The notes beneath the pieces were generated by a model, which was not told the DNA's origin, did not search any database, and saw only the letters and a program-made list of their open reading frames with translations. From the NCBI RefSeq assembly GCF_031127805.1, contig NZ_JARXHW010000012.1, positions 1 through 64,000 of the forward strand: DNA of 64,000 nt, written 5' to 3'. Shown here one piece after another: positions 37,713 through 45,176 of this stretch (position 1 is its first letter; each line of letters starts with the position of its first letter). The position numbers were made by a program, and so were the translations under genes. The stretch comes from Thalassobacterium maritimum. Lineage in GTDB: Bacteria; Verrucomicrobiota; Verrucomicrobiia; Opitutales; Coraliomargaritaceae.

Positions 37713-37728
37713 TGGCATGTGCTCTGCA
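37713..37728 (+). promoter_or_regulatory. Candidate sigma-54 (RpoN) promoter for the small heat-shock genes
   Basis: TGGCATGTGCTCTGCA keeps the invariant GG and GC dinucleotides 10 bp apart and matches the TGGCAC-N5-TTGCA consensus at all but two fixed positions. It ends 45 bp before the first hsp20 start. No comparable -35/-10 pair was seen. Confidence 0.6.
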
Positions 37729-37773
37729 TTGGAGTAGATGTCATTAAACTCAAAACGAAAGGAAAACAATACC

Positions 37774-38205
37774 ATGAAACTAATACGATATGCGTACCCA
37801 CAATCACAGGCTTCCAGTGCCTTCAATCGTCTCTTCGATTTCGGTGTCCCTGCTATGGGCCGAATCGGTTCGTTAATGGACGATTTTCTAGCCACGGAAG
37901 TCGGACTCAACCAGCCCGCTGCGGATCTTTATGAGGACGAGCATCACTTTTATGCCCGCTTCGAACTGCCCGGCGTGGATAAGGATCAGATCGATCTCGA
38001 ACTGGAGAATGCCGTGCTGACACTCAGCAGTCAGCAAAGCACTGTGAAGGACGATTCGTCAACACGCACTCAATTTGAGCGCTCAATTTCGGTGCCTGAT
38101 GGTGTGGATCTGGAGCGAGTCTCTGCGGCCATGAAGAACGGTATTTTGACCGTCACCATGCCTAAACTGGAGGCGCGCAAGCCACGACAAATTAGCGTAA
38201 AATAA
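37774..38205 (+). CDS. Hsp20/alpha-crystallin family small heat-shock protein
   Basis: A 143-residue ATP-independent chaperone. The alpha-crystallin domain runs from about residue 48 (PAADLYEDEHHFYARFELPGVDKDQIDLEL) to the end, with the A-x-x-x-n-G-x-L motif as AAMKNGILTVTMPK. The ATG at 37774 is chosen because AAAGGA precedes it; the frame is open to 37738. The N-terminal arm (FNRLFDFG) is typical. It is followed 26 bp later by a second hsp20. Confidence 0.94.
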   Translation: MKLIRYAYPQSQASSAFNRLFDFGVPAMGRIGSLMDDFLATEVGLNQPAADLYEDEHHFYARFELPGVDKDQIDLELENAVLTLSSQQSTVKDDSSTRTQFERSISVPDGVDLERVSAAMKNGILTVTMPKLEARKPRQISVK

Positions 38206-38231
38206 CAATTCAAAAGAAAGGAAATAGAACT

Positions 38232-38609
38232 ATGAGCACACAATTAGATACCATCCAAGCGCCTGCAAAGAAGGCGACCGAGCGCAACTGGCAACGTCCA
38301 CACTACGATGTCAGCGAAAATGAGGAAGCCTTTATTGTCCGCGTGAACCTACCAGGTGTGGATCGCAAGGATGTCGACATCTCTCTAGAGGAAGATGCGC
38401 TTACAGTGACGGGCACACGCCAGAATGATGTGCCAGAAGCTTGGCGCCCACTGCGGCGTGAGATCCATGCCGGCGACTATCGCCTTAGCTTGCGACTCAA
38501 TGTATCCGTGAACGAAGCTAAGATTCATGCGCGCGTTGAAAATGGCGTGCTCGATCTTCATCTGCCCAAAGCGGATGAAGTCAAGCCACGCAAGATCAAG
38601 ATCAGTTAA
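38232..38609 (+). CDS. Hsp20/alpha-crystallin family small heat-shock protein, second copy
   Basis: A 125-residue paralogue with the alpha-crystallin domain from about residue 24 (HYDVSENEEAFIVRVNLPGVDRKDVDI) and the motif ARVENGVLDLHLPK. The N-terminal arm is shorter than in the first copy, so the two may form mixed oligomers. The start has a good ribosome site (AAAGGAAA). Both genes end before a strong hairpin at 38637. Confidence 0.94.
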   Translation: MSTQLDTIQAPAKKATERNWQRPHYDVSENEEAFIVRVNLPGVDRKDVDISLEEDALTVTGTRQNDVPEAWRPLRREIHAGDYRLSLRLNVSVNEAKIHARVENGVLDLHLPKADEVKPRKIKIS

Positions 38610-38636
38610 TGTAACAGTAGTATAGTTAGTAGCGAG

Positions 38637-38668
38637 TAGGGCGACGACGAAAGTTGTCGCCCTATTTT
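38637..38668 (+). terminator. Terminator between the hsp20 pair and the convergent propeller gene
   Basis: A 12-bp stem (38637-38648 with 38653-38664) with a GAAA tetraloop and one G-T pair, then TTTT on the plus strand. It ends at the stop codon of the minus-strand gene at 38667, so it could not end that transcript after translation stops in the usual way, but serves the plus-strand genes. Confidence 0.85.
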
Positions 38669-39839
38669 AGTGTACGCCGGGGGGCATTGGGAAATGTAGC
38701 ACCATCAATCTAGTCCAAGCACCTGTACTCGAGTTGAAATAAATGCGTCGGCCATCTGCACTGAATGCCGGATGCGGGTGCGGCTTGCGCCATGAATGTG
38801 CGCCATCGACGTGCTCAAATCGATGAATGGTCGCAAATTCATCGTAGTCCAATGATCCGATGATGATTCCCCATTCCCCAGGTTTGCCTCCTTTGCGTTT
38901 CGAAATATCGGCGTCTGTGACGAAGATGGGGTCGCTGGGGCTCATCGTGGGATGATTTGTCGGTGCGCCAATCGCGAAATTTTGGGTCTTTCCTGTGGCG
39001 AGATTCAGTAGGAAATTGCCCTTTTCAAAAATACCTTTCGAGTCTGGGCTCCACGAAGGGTGCCCCCACTGGCCGTATAATCCGACAAATTTATGCTGCT
39101 CTAAGTCGTAAACAAATTTGCCTTCGCGCTTACTGGCATTCGTTGCGCGAAAGTCGTCAAGGCCGCGACCTTGCGCGACCTTGAAATAAACTTTGCTGCC
39201 GTCTGGGCTCACAACCGGAAAGAAAATGGAGCTCGGGCCATCGCCGATCAGATGTTGCACCGAGTCCCCATACTTTTCCAGCACCTGACCGATTGTTAGC
39301 GCGGTTTGGATTTCCCCCGTTTGTACATGGACCCATTCTAAGTCCCGGTGTTTACCTTGTTTCCAATGGCTCCCGTAGATCGGCACCCAATCTGCCGCGG
39401 GGCTGCCAAAGCCGATCTGCCTGTCCTTCGCGAGTAATCGCTGCGCCCCCGACTCGAGGTCAACCGCTGCGACTTGCCAGCGCCCGTCGCGAAAATCGTG
39501 ATAAGCCACGGTGCGTCCGTTGGCGCTCCACTGTTGGCAAGCCACTCGGTGGGCATCTTCGGCGCTCACACCTATCACTAGAATGTGCTCCTTACCCGTT
39601 GCGCGTTCCACCACGCAGATGTCGCCCTGTTCTCCTGTCGGAGCCCGCGAGGAAAAGTAGAGCACGTGTCTGCCATCTGGACTTTCCGGGCACGCATTAA
39701 AATAGCTGTGGATACTGTGGCGGTCGGCGGAGGGGGCAACCGTAGCCACCTTTGGAGTCTGCCATGCTTGCAGTTCGGGCGAAGTGATCGAGGGACTGTT
39801 CAGTAGACCAGCCTTAGCTTGGAGCGCGATGGGAGTCAT
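38667..39839 (-). CDS. WD40/PD40-like beta-propeller protein, probably secreted; damaged 5' end
   Basis: A 390-residue beta-propeller with repeated SPDG/SADG blades: ACPESPDGRHVLYFSSR, QQWSANGRTVAY, PVVSPDGSKVYFK, PSWSPDSKGIF and PAFSADGRRIYFNS. The pattern resembles TolB-type and oligogalacturonate-lyase-type propellers; the role is not determined. Started at the ATG at 39839 it begins MTPIALQAKAG, which looks like the second half of a signal peptide. In the same frame upstream lie residues LFRANTLLILILIG, but no ATG, GTG or TTG; only a CTG right after a stop. An ATG at 39895 is in another frame. See findings. Confidence 0.72.
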   Translation of the reverse strand: MTPIALQAKAGLLNSPSITSPELQAWQTPKVATVAPSADRHSIHSYFNACPESPDGRHVLYFSSRAPTGEQGDICVVERATGKEHILVIGVSAEDAHRVACQQWSANGRTVAYHDFRDGRWQVAAVDLESGAQRLLAKDRQIGFGSPAADWVPIYGSHWKQGKHRDLEWVHVQTGEIQTALTIGQVLEKYGDSVQHLIGDGPSSIFFPVVSPDGSKVYFKVAQGRGLDDFRATNASKREGKFVYDLEQHKFVGLYGQWGHPSWSPDSKGIFEKGNFLLNLATGKTQNFAIGAPTNHPTMSPSDPIFVTDADISKRKGGKPGEWGIIIGSLDYDEFATIHRFEHVDGAHSWRKPHPHPAFSADGRRIYFNSSTGAWTRLMVLHFPMPPGVH

Positions 39840-39942
39840 GCCAATTAAGATGAGAATTAGGAGGGTGTTCGCGCGAAACAGTCAGAGCTGTTCATCGGTC
39901 GATCTAGGGGGCAGGACACGCTGGCGCTGACTGGTGGCTTAG

Positions 39943-40283
39943 TTAATCAGCTAGTGCACTGTTCACTGCAGTGGTGAAGGCTGAGGTCGAAGCAAAAGTT
40001 TGGTCGCTGTTTTTGGTGGTCGGAATAAAATCTACGGAACTCAAGAAGCTGCCAATCGTCCCACGATGATCTGACCGTTGGAGTCATGATTTGTAGAGGA
40101 CTGGCCATCGGCTCGTATCGTCACGCCGCTGGTGGTATAGCTCCCGTTGGGCGAGACGCCTTCTTGAAAGGACATGGTGGCGGCGTGGACTGCATTGCTT
40201 GCCAGTAGCGACATGCCAAGGGCGACCGTGCAGATGTTTGTGTGAGAGGATCGGCGAGTGGGTAGAGAGGGGGATTGGATCAT
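39943..40283 (-). pseudogene. Frameshifted secreted-protein gene (DNRLRE-like remnant)
   Basis: The intact part (40283-40041) encodes a signal peptide ending ASNAVHA and then ATMSFQEGVSPNGSYTTSG and DGQSSTNHDSNGQIIVG, after which it stops. Moving to the -1 frame near 40057-40065 continues smoothly as TIGSFLSSVDFIPTT and ends NSALAD at 39943. The first part resembles the start of DNRLRE-type surface proteins. Even when repaired the product is only ~112 residues, so the gene is probably both frameshifted and truncated. Domain assignment is tentative. Confidence 0.6.
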
Positions 40284-40337
40284 GTGGAAAACTTAGCGCC
40301 TTGACCTTAGGCAACAAGATGATCCTTATTCATACTA

Positions 40338-41417
40338 TTGAAAAGATCTGAACCAAGCAAGTCGCCCACGATGAAGGCGCTGGCCGCAGAGGCAGGAGTG
40401 AGTCAGTCGACGGTTTCATTGGCATTGAGGGATGACCCGCGTCTACGCCCAGAGACGCGAAGCCGCATTCAGGCATTGGCTCGCAAGCGGGGCTATCGAC
40501 CAGATCCGGTATTGTCCGCACTAGTTGCGTATCGCAGTCGTACCCGCGCGCCTGGAGACTATGGCAAGATTGGTATTCTGCATGACTGGGACCAACTCGA
40601 TCGTCTGCCGCTCTCGTTCAGACAACAGATCGACGGCATGAGTGAACAGGCCGAAACTCTGGGCTACCAGACCGAGCTTTTTCGTGTACATCCCGCAGAA
40701 GACCGTTCCCTGCGTTTGAGCCGCATGCTTTTTTCACGAGGCATTCGGGGCATCATTTTAGCCAGTTTGCGCATGCCGGCCCTACTAATGGACTGGAAGC
40801 ATTTTTCCGCTGTGGTCGTGGGCGAGTATTTCTCGCGCCCTCAGCTCAACCACGTCGGGAATCATCACGCATCGGTGTTGACCACTACTTATCAAGAACT
40901 GCGAAAGTTGGGCTATCGCCGAATTGGCTTTTGCAACAGCATCGTTTCGGAGGAGCGCAAACATCACCTGTATCTGGGCGCCTATCTCAAGTGCCTGTAT
41001 TTGGATGGGATTGAGCCGAGTAGGTCACCGCCGTTTTTATACGATTCTGCCGGCGATTGGTCGCCTTTGCCTTGGTTGGATCAGTATGGCTTTGATGCCG
41101 TGATGTCCTTGGTTCCCTCCGTTTTTATGGAAAAGCTTAATGGTTCTGTGTACACGGTTCCCGATCGCCTGGGTGTCGCGGGCTATGCGATTCCGCTTGA
41201 TGCGCATCCTGCCCCGATTGCCGGCTGCGCACTGGATTATCATCGGATCGGTGCTGCAGCGGTTGACCTGTTGCAGACTATGCTACACCGCAGTCAGCGG
41301 GGCGTACCTGCGGAAAACGAGCATTACGATCTTTTGATTCGAGGGCAATGGCGCGAGGGCGCATCGGTGATGCACGCTCCCAATGCCGCGGCACGGCAAC
41401 AACCTCCAGCATGCTGA
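40338..41417 (+). CDS. LacI family transcriptional regulator
   Basis: A 359-residue repressor-type regulator. The helix-turn-helix is TMKALAAEAGVSQSTVSLALR, followed by the hinge segment IQALARKRGYRPDPVLSALVAYR. The rest is a periplasmic-binding-protein-like sensor domain with RRIGF. The start used is a TTG at 40338; an ATG at 40371 (the Met of TMKALA) is the alternative. Such proteins usually control nearby sugar-catabolism genes; the neighbours on both sides are partly decayed, so the original target may be lost. Confidence 0.9.
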   Translation: MKRSEPSKSPTMKALAAEAGVSQSTVSLALRDDPRLRPETRSRIQALARKRGYRPDPVLSALVAYRSRTRAPGDYGKIGILHDWDQLDRLPLSFRQQIDGMSEQAETLGYQTELFRVHPAEDRSLRLSRMLFSRGIRGIILASLRMPALLMDWKHFSAVVVGEYFSRPQLNHVGNHHASVLTTTYQELRKLGYRRIGFCNSIVSEERKHHLYLGAYLKCLYLDGIEPSRSPPFLYDSAGDWSPLPWLDQYGFDAVMSLVPSVFMEKLNGSVYTVPDRLGVAGYAIPLDAHPAPIAGCALDYHRIGAAAVDLLQTMLHRSQRGVPAENEHYDLLIRGQWREGASVMHAPNAAARQQPPAC

Positions 41418-41442
41418 TGACTCAATCCGGTAATGTGACTCT

Positions 41443-41598
41443 TATTTAGAAAGCTTTTTTATGGGCTCTCTAATCGTTTCAGCCCAAATGGCATAGCCCT
41501 TCTAGTCGGGATGCAAACTGGCCTGTATCATCGCGCCTGGCAGCCTCTGCTTTAGGGCGATAGGCTCGGCAGCTGTGTTCTTGGCAACTAGCCAAGGT
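41443..41598 (-). pseudogene. C-terminal remnant of an SGNH/GDSL esterase with an in-frame stop
   Basis: The 181-bp gap holds a minus-strand frame reading ...SLHPD-stop-KGYAIWAETIREPIKK... ending LSK-TAA at 41443. HPD-x-KGY-x-IWA is the C-terminal catalytic Asp/His block of SGNH hydrolases, here broken by a TAG in place of the usual small residue. Nothing of the N-terminal part remains: the GH130 gene stop abuts the fragment. Confidence 0.65.
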
Positions 41599-42621
41599 CT
41601 AGCGAATCGGCTCAATTGAGTCGAGTAGTTCGTCGAGTTTGCCTTCGGCGAGTGCCACGACTGTGTCGCCGCCACCATAATACATTTTCACAGTGTTGTC
41701 GTCTTCTAGTATGAAACCGCCTGGGAAAATTACGGATCCTCGGAAGCCGCCAAGTTCGTAGGGCTCTTCGGATTGGAGTAGTGGTTGTCGGGTGATGCCA
41801 ATTACTTTAGATGGATCTTCTAGGTCGAGGAGCATGAGGCCCGCGACGTATTCTTTGTGCCAGGTGCGGTTGCGGGCCCAAGTGCCGAGGTCGCGGTCGG
41901 GGTGGTGCGTGACGGCGTGAAAGGTAGTGAGCCAGCCTTTGTCTGTTTTGATCGGAGGCGCGCCAGGGCCAATTTTGGCGTTGCCGCATTGAGCTTCTTC
42001 AGCACCCAGCAGGAGTTTGTGGTGGCCCCATAGTTCGCCGTCGGGCGATTCGCTAATCCATATGTCAAAGGATTCGTTTTTACGTAGGTAGAGTGGGAAG
42101 GGGCGATCGAGGCGGATCAGTTTTCCATTCACACGCTCGGGAAAGAGTACCATGTTTCGGTTCTCTGGTAGTGAGATGTGGAGCAGTGTCCAGTTGCGAA
42201 AGTCGGAACTGCGGGCAAGCCCGCCGCGCACGCCGTGCTTAGTGTCGAGTGCGAAGCAGAGATAGACTTCGCCTTCAATGACGGTGATGCGTGGATCGTA
42301 AATTCGGACGATTTCTTCGTTGCCAAAGCGCTCGGCGTACTGGCCTTTGAGCCATATGCGCATTTTTTCTTGGTCGAATACAGGCTCTTCGTCGACAGTC
42401 CATTTATAGCCGTCCTTGCTGCTCGCGAGGCCGACTCGTGTCAGGCGGGAGTCGGGCATTTCTTTGGGGCCGCTGTCGGTGCGGAACAGCATTTTATAGC
42501 CACCTTCCCATTTGCAAACGCCGGCATTGAAGACGGACATGCAGTCCCAGGGGATATCTGCTTCGCATAGGATTGGGTTATTGGGGATGCGTGTGAGCAG
42601 GGCTTTATTAGGTGTTGTCAT
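41599..42621 (-). CDS. Glycoside hydrolase family 130-type enzyme (mannoside phosphorylase-like)
   Basis: A 340-residue five-bladed propeller. Typical segments are NPILCEADIPWDCMSVFNAGVCKWEGGYKMLFR, RIYDPRITVIEGEVYLCFA, R-x-GLARSSDFRNWT, ENRNMVLFPERVNGKLIRLDRPF and IGPGAPPIKTDKGWLTTFHAV. GH130 enzymes phosphorolyse or hydrolyse beta-mannosides. The start is the ATG at 42621; the frame is open to 42729, but that overlaps the sulfatase region without family similarity. There is no signal peptide, so it acts in the cytoplasm on imported oligosaccharide. It lies 37 bp behind a sulfatase gene and is probably co-transcribed with it. Confidence 0.9.
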   Translation of the reverse strand: MTTPNKALLTRIPNNPILCEADIPWDCMSVFNAGVCKWEGGYKMLFRTDSGPKEMPDSRLTRVGLASSKDGYKWTVDEEPVFDQEKMRIWLKGQYAERFGNEEIVRIYDPRITVIEGEVYLCFALDTKHGVRGGLARSSDFRNWTLLHISLPENRNMVLFPERVNGKLIRLDRPFPLYLRKNESFDIWISESPDGELWGHHKLLLGAEEAQCGNAKIGPGAPPIKTDKGWLTTFHAVTHHPDRDLGTWARNRTWHKEYVAGLMLLDLEDPSKVIGITRQPLLQSEEPYELGGFRGSVIFPGGFILEDDNTVKMYYGGGDTVVALAEGKLDELLDSIEPIR

Positions 42622-42658
42622 ATGTGTACTGAATGTTGGGTGATGGAAAATTGCTGTC

Positions 42659-44086
42659 TTAATAGCCGTCGCCCCCGTGCATGGGGCCGCGACAGGCGAG
42701 TGGATTGCGTCGCCGAAGTGCGGCGGCATTGTTTTGAGCGGTTCGTTGAATGAAGGCTCCGTCGCTGACCATGGGGCTGTTGTTTTTGCTGAGGTAGGCG
42801 ATGAGTTGATTCTTTAATTGTGACTGTCGCGCGCTCTGCGTGGCTTGACCGGCCAAGTTGTGGCGGTCGTCGCGATCTTGTTCGACATGGAAGAGTTGTT
42901 CTGTGCCCCCGGTCAGATAGTAGATATATTTGTAACCTTCTCCGAGGACCATCGCGCTTTCTGGTGTTTCGCCAAATATATACTCTCGGCCGTTTGGTTG
43001 TAGGAGGGATTGTCCTTCGGCAGTGTGGTCGGGGGCGAGTCCTGCCATTTCCAGCATGGTGGGGCAAAAGTCAGCAGTGAGCACTGCTTGCTCGCTATTC
43101 AGCTGGGAATACTGTGCTTGCATAGAGCTGGGGAGGCGCAGGATATAGGGCACGCGTGCAGCGGACTCGAGGAAGCTATGCTTGGCAAATACGCCGTGGT
43201 CGCCGAGGCTCTCACCGTGGTCAGCAGTGAATGCGATGGCAGTTTCTTGGTAGATGTGCTGTGTCTGCAGAGCGCCGAATAGACGACCGAGTTGGTAGTC
43301 GATGTGAGTCATTTGCCCGTAATAGCGACGTCGAGCTTCGGCGATGGCCTCTGGTTGCATAAAATCGTATTTAGAGAGGATGCGCTTCTCTTGAAAGGTG
43401 GCGGGGTAGTCGCTTTCGCGCCAATCGCCTTCGATGGGGGCAGGGATGGTGAAGTTGTCATACATCCGATCGTAGGGGGGCGGAGGATCAAATGGGCTGT
43501 GGGGGGCTTCAAAAATGATGTAGAGGAAGAAGGGGGTGGTGGGGTCGCGCTGCTCCAAGAAGCGGATCGCTTGGTCCACGATCCAGGTAGTATGGTAGTA
43601 GCGTTGGTCGCAGGTGGACTCTGTGGGGTAGACTTCGTTACCGCCTAGGCCGTGGGCGCGAAAGCTGCCTCCTTGGCCTTGTTCTTCCAGCCACCATAGA
43701 TAGTCGTCGGGGTGTAGGCTTACGTGCTCAAAGCCATGGCGCGCACGATGGGGGGCAAAGTGCATCTTTCCGATGGCTTTGGTCTGATAGCCTGCTTCGC
43801 GTGTGAGTCGACCGGGTAGTGTTTGCTGGGGGTCGATGTGGGGTGCATTTTCTGTAGTAAAATTTTTGATACAGCGATTCTGTGAGCCGGTCCTACCTGT
43901 CAGCATGGTCGCACGCTGTGGCATGCAAAGTGGGCAGTCTGCATAGCCGTGGGTGTAATTGATGCCCTCGCAAGCCAATTGATTGAGGTGGGGCGTCATG
44001 ACCGGATGATGATTGCGATAGAGCCCGAGGCAATCGCCACGCCATTGGTCAGCGACGATATAAATCATATTGGGTTTTTGAGACAT
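42659..44086 (-). CDS. Sulfatase (S1 family)
   Basis: A 475-residue formylglycine-dependent sulfatase. The active-site motif is C54-MPQR58 (CPLCMPQRATMLTG), the first metal Asp is in IVADQWRGD (Asp13) and the second metal site is FTADHGESLGDHG. The short N-terminus MSQKPNMIYIVAD leaves no room for a signal peptide, so a cytoplasmic location is predicted. With the GH130 gene 37 bp downstream and an AraC regulator divergently placed 159 bp away, it looks like part of a sulfated-glycan catabolic unit. Subfamily not assigned. Confidence 0.93.
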   Translation of the reverse strand: MSQKPNMIYIVADQWRGDCLGLYRNHHPVMTPHLNQLACEGINYTHGYADCPLCMPQRATMLTGRTGSQNRCIKNFTTENAPHIDPQQTLPGRLTREAGYQTKAIGKMHFAPHRARHGFEHVSLHPDDYLWWLEEQGQGGSFRAHGLGGNEVYPTESTCDQRYYHTTWIVDQAIRFLEQRDPTTPFFLYIIFEAPHSPFDPPPPYDRMYDNFTIPAPIEGDWRESDYPATFQEKRILSKYDFMQPEAIAEARRRYYGQMTHIDYQLGRLFGALQTQHIYQETAIAFTADHGESLGDHGVFAKHSFLESAARVPYILRLPSSMQAQYSQLNSEQAVLTADFCPTMLEMAGLAPDHTAEGQSLLQPNGREYIFGETPESAMVLGEGYKYIYYLTGGTEQLFHVEQDRDDRHNLAGQATQSARQSQLKNQLIAYLSKNNSPMVSDGAFIQRTAQNNAAALRRRNPLACRGPMHGGDGY

Positions 44087-44136
44087 GTGCTGAAGATCGG
44101 GGGGGAGGAAATGGGAGCAAGAAAGGGGATTAGGTG

Positions 44137-44166
44137 CGTGTAGACTGGCTTTTGCCAGTCTACACG
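44137..44166. repeat. Perfect 13-bp inverted repeat between sulfatase and araC-type genes
   Basis: CGTGTAGACTGGC (44137-44149), loop TTTT, then GCCAGTCTACACG (44154-44166). There is no T tract on either side, so it is not a standard terminator. It may be an operator, a REP-type element or an mRNA leader hairpin of the plus-strand regulator gene. Confidence 0.7.
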
Positions 44167-44245
44167 TGTGTCTATAGACTTGAAAAACATGTTTATTTTG
44201 AAGATTATTAAGGTTTTAAATTAACAAGCGTATGCAAACTTTATA

Positions 44246-45100
44246 ATGAAAGCAGAACTGAGCTATATGAACTGGCGCGACTTGGATGCGCATTTAGTTT
44301 GGATTTATTCAGGGGCCCCGGTGTTGCAATCCGGGCGTTTTCAGAGTCGAGATAGTTCTGCCTGGTTGATGCTCCAGGGGGAGCTCGAGATTGAGGGGGG
44401 CGCACAGACGATCGGTGCGGGTGAGTGGGTCTTTGTGCCGCGCAAAAGCCATCGTCGTGTGTTTTCCAGTGATGCTAAGATTATTTCTGTAAAGTTTGTT
44501 TTGAGCTGGCCGGATGGACGTTTGCTTTTTGAACCTTCTCAGGTTCTGAGCATGCCATCTGTGCAGTGCCCTAAATTGGAGCGGGCAGTGCGAGCTTTAC
44601 TGAAGTATGTAAAAAAGATTCAATTGGAGGCGGGTAATGCGATGCACGCACAATCATTGAGCTTAGAGGAGTATCTACAAAGCAAGCAGCTATTTGAGAC
44701 CTGGTTGATGGCTTATTTGGAAGCGATGATGGCTTTGGGAATGGATGCATATCTATCGCGACGTGAAGACGTGCGTGTGGTGCGAGCCAAGCGTGGACTG
44801 GAGCAGCACCCATTACATACGCCTTTAGACCTGCGAGGAATTGCGGGAGATGTCGGCTTGAGCTTGGGGCATGCGGATACTCTGTTTCACCAATCCTATG
44901 GGCAGACGATGCGGGCCTACTACGATGCGCGACGTTACACTGCCGCTTGTCATTGGTTGTCGCGGACGCAGATGCCAATTAAGGAGATTGCATTTAATTT
45001 GGCGTTTAAGGATGCGGCCACTTTCTCGCATTGGTTTAAGAGGCATGCTCAGCGGGCGCCTCGACATTATCGGGAGTGGGCGACGCAGCAAATTGGCTAG
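44246..45100 (+). CDS. AraC family transcriptional regulator
   Basis: A 284-residue activator. The N-terminal ~100 residues form a cupin-like sensor (LQGELEIEGGAQTIGAGEWVFVPRKSHRR). The C-terminal ~100 residues hold the two helix-turn-helix units: LDLRGIAGDVGLSLGHADTLFHQSYG and MPIKEIAFNLAFKDAATFSHWFKRH, ending RAPRHYRE. It is divergent from the sulfatase/GH130 pair and 76 bp upstream of a second sulfatase, so it most likely regulates both. Confidence 0.92.
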   Translation: MKAELSYMNWRDLDAHLVWIYSGAPVLQSGRFQSRDSSAWLMLQGELEIEGGAQTIGAGEWVFVPRKSHRRVFSSDAKIISVKFVLSWPDGRLLFEPSQVLSMPSVQCPKLERAVRALLKYVKKIQLEAGNAMHAQSLSLEEYLQSKQLFETWLMAYLEAMMALGMDAYLSRREDVRVVRAKRGLEQHPLHTPLDLRGIAGDVGLSLGHADTLFHQSYGQTMRAYYDARRYTAACHWLSRTQMPIKEIAFNLAFKDAATFSHWFKRHAQRAPRHYREWATQQIG

Positions 45101-45176
45101 TGAATATGTTCAATAAATATGCTTTGTTGCTCGGGCAGCCTTTGAGGTAGTTGTGAGTCTGAATACTTGATTAATT

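Noticed and set aside
38637..38668. Hairpin considered as a riboswitch or attenuator
   Set aside because: Lies after the stop codon of the hsp20 pair and is followed by T residues: a terminator.
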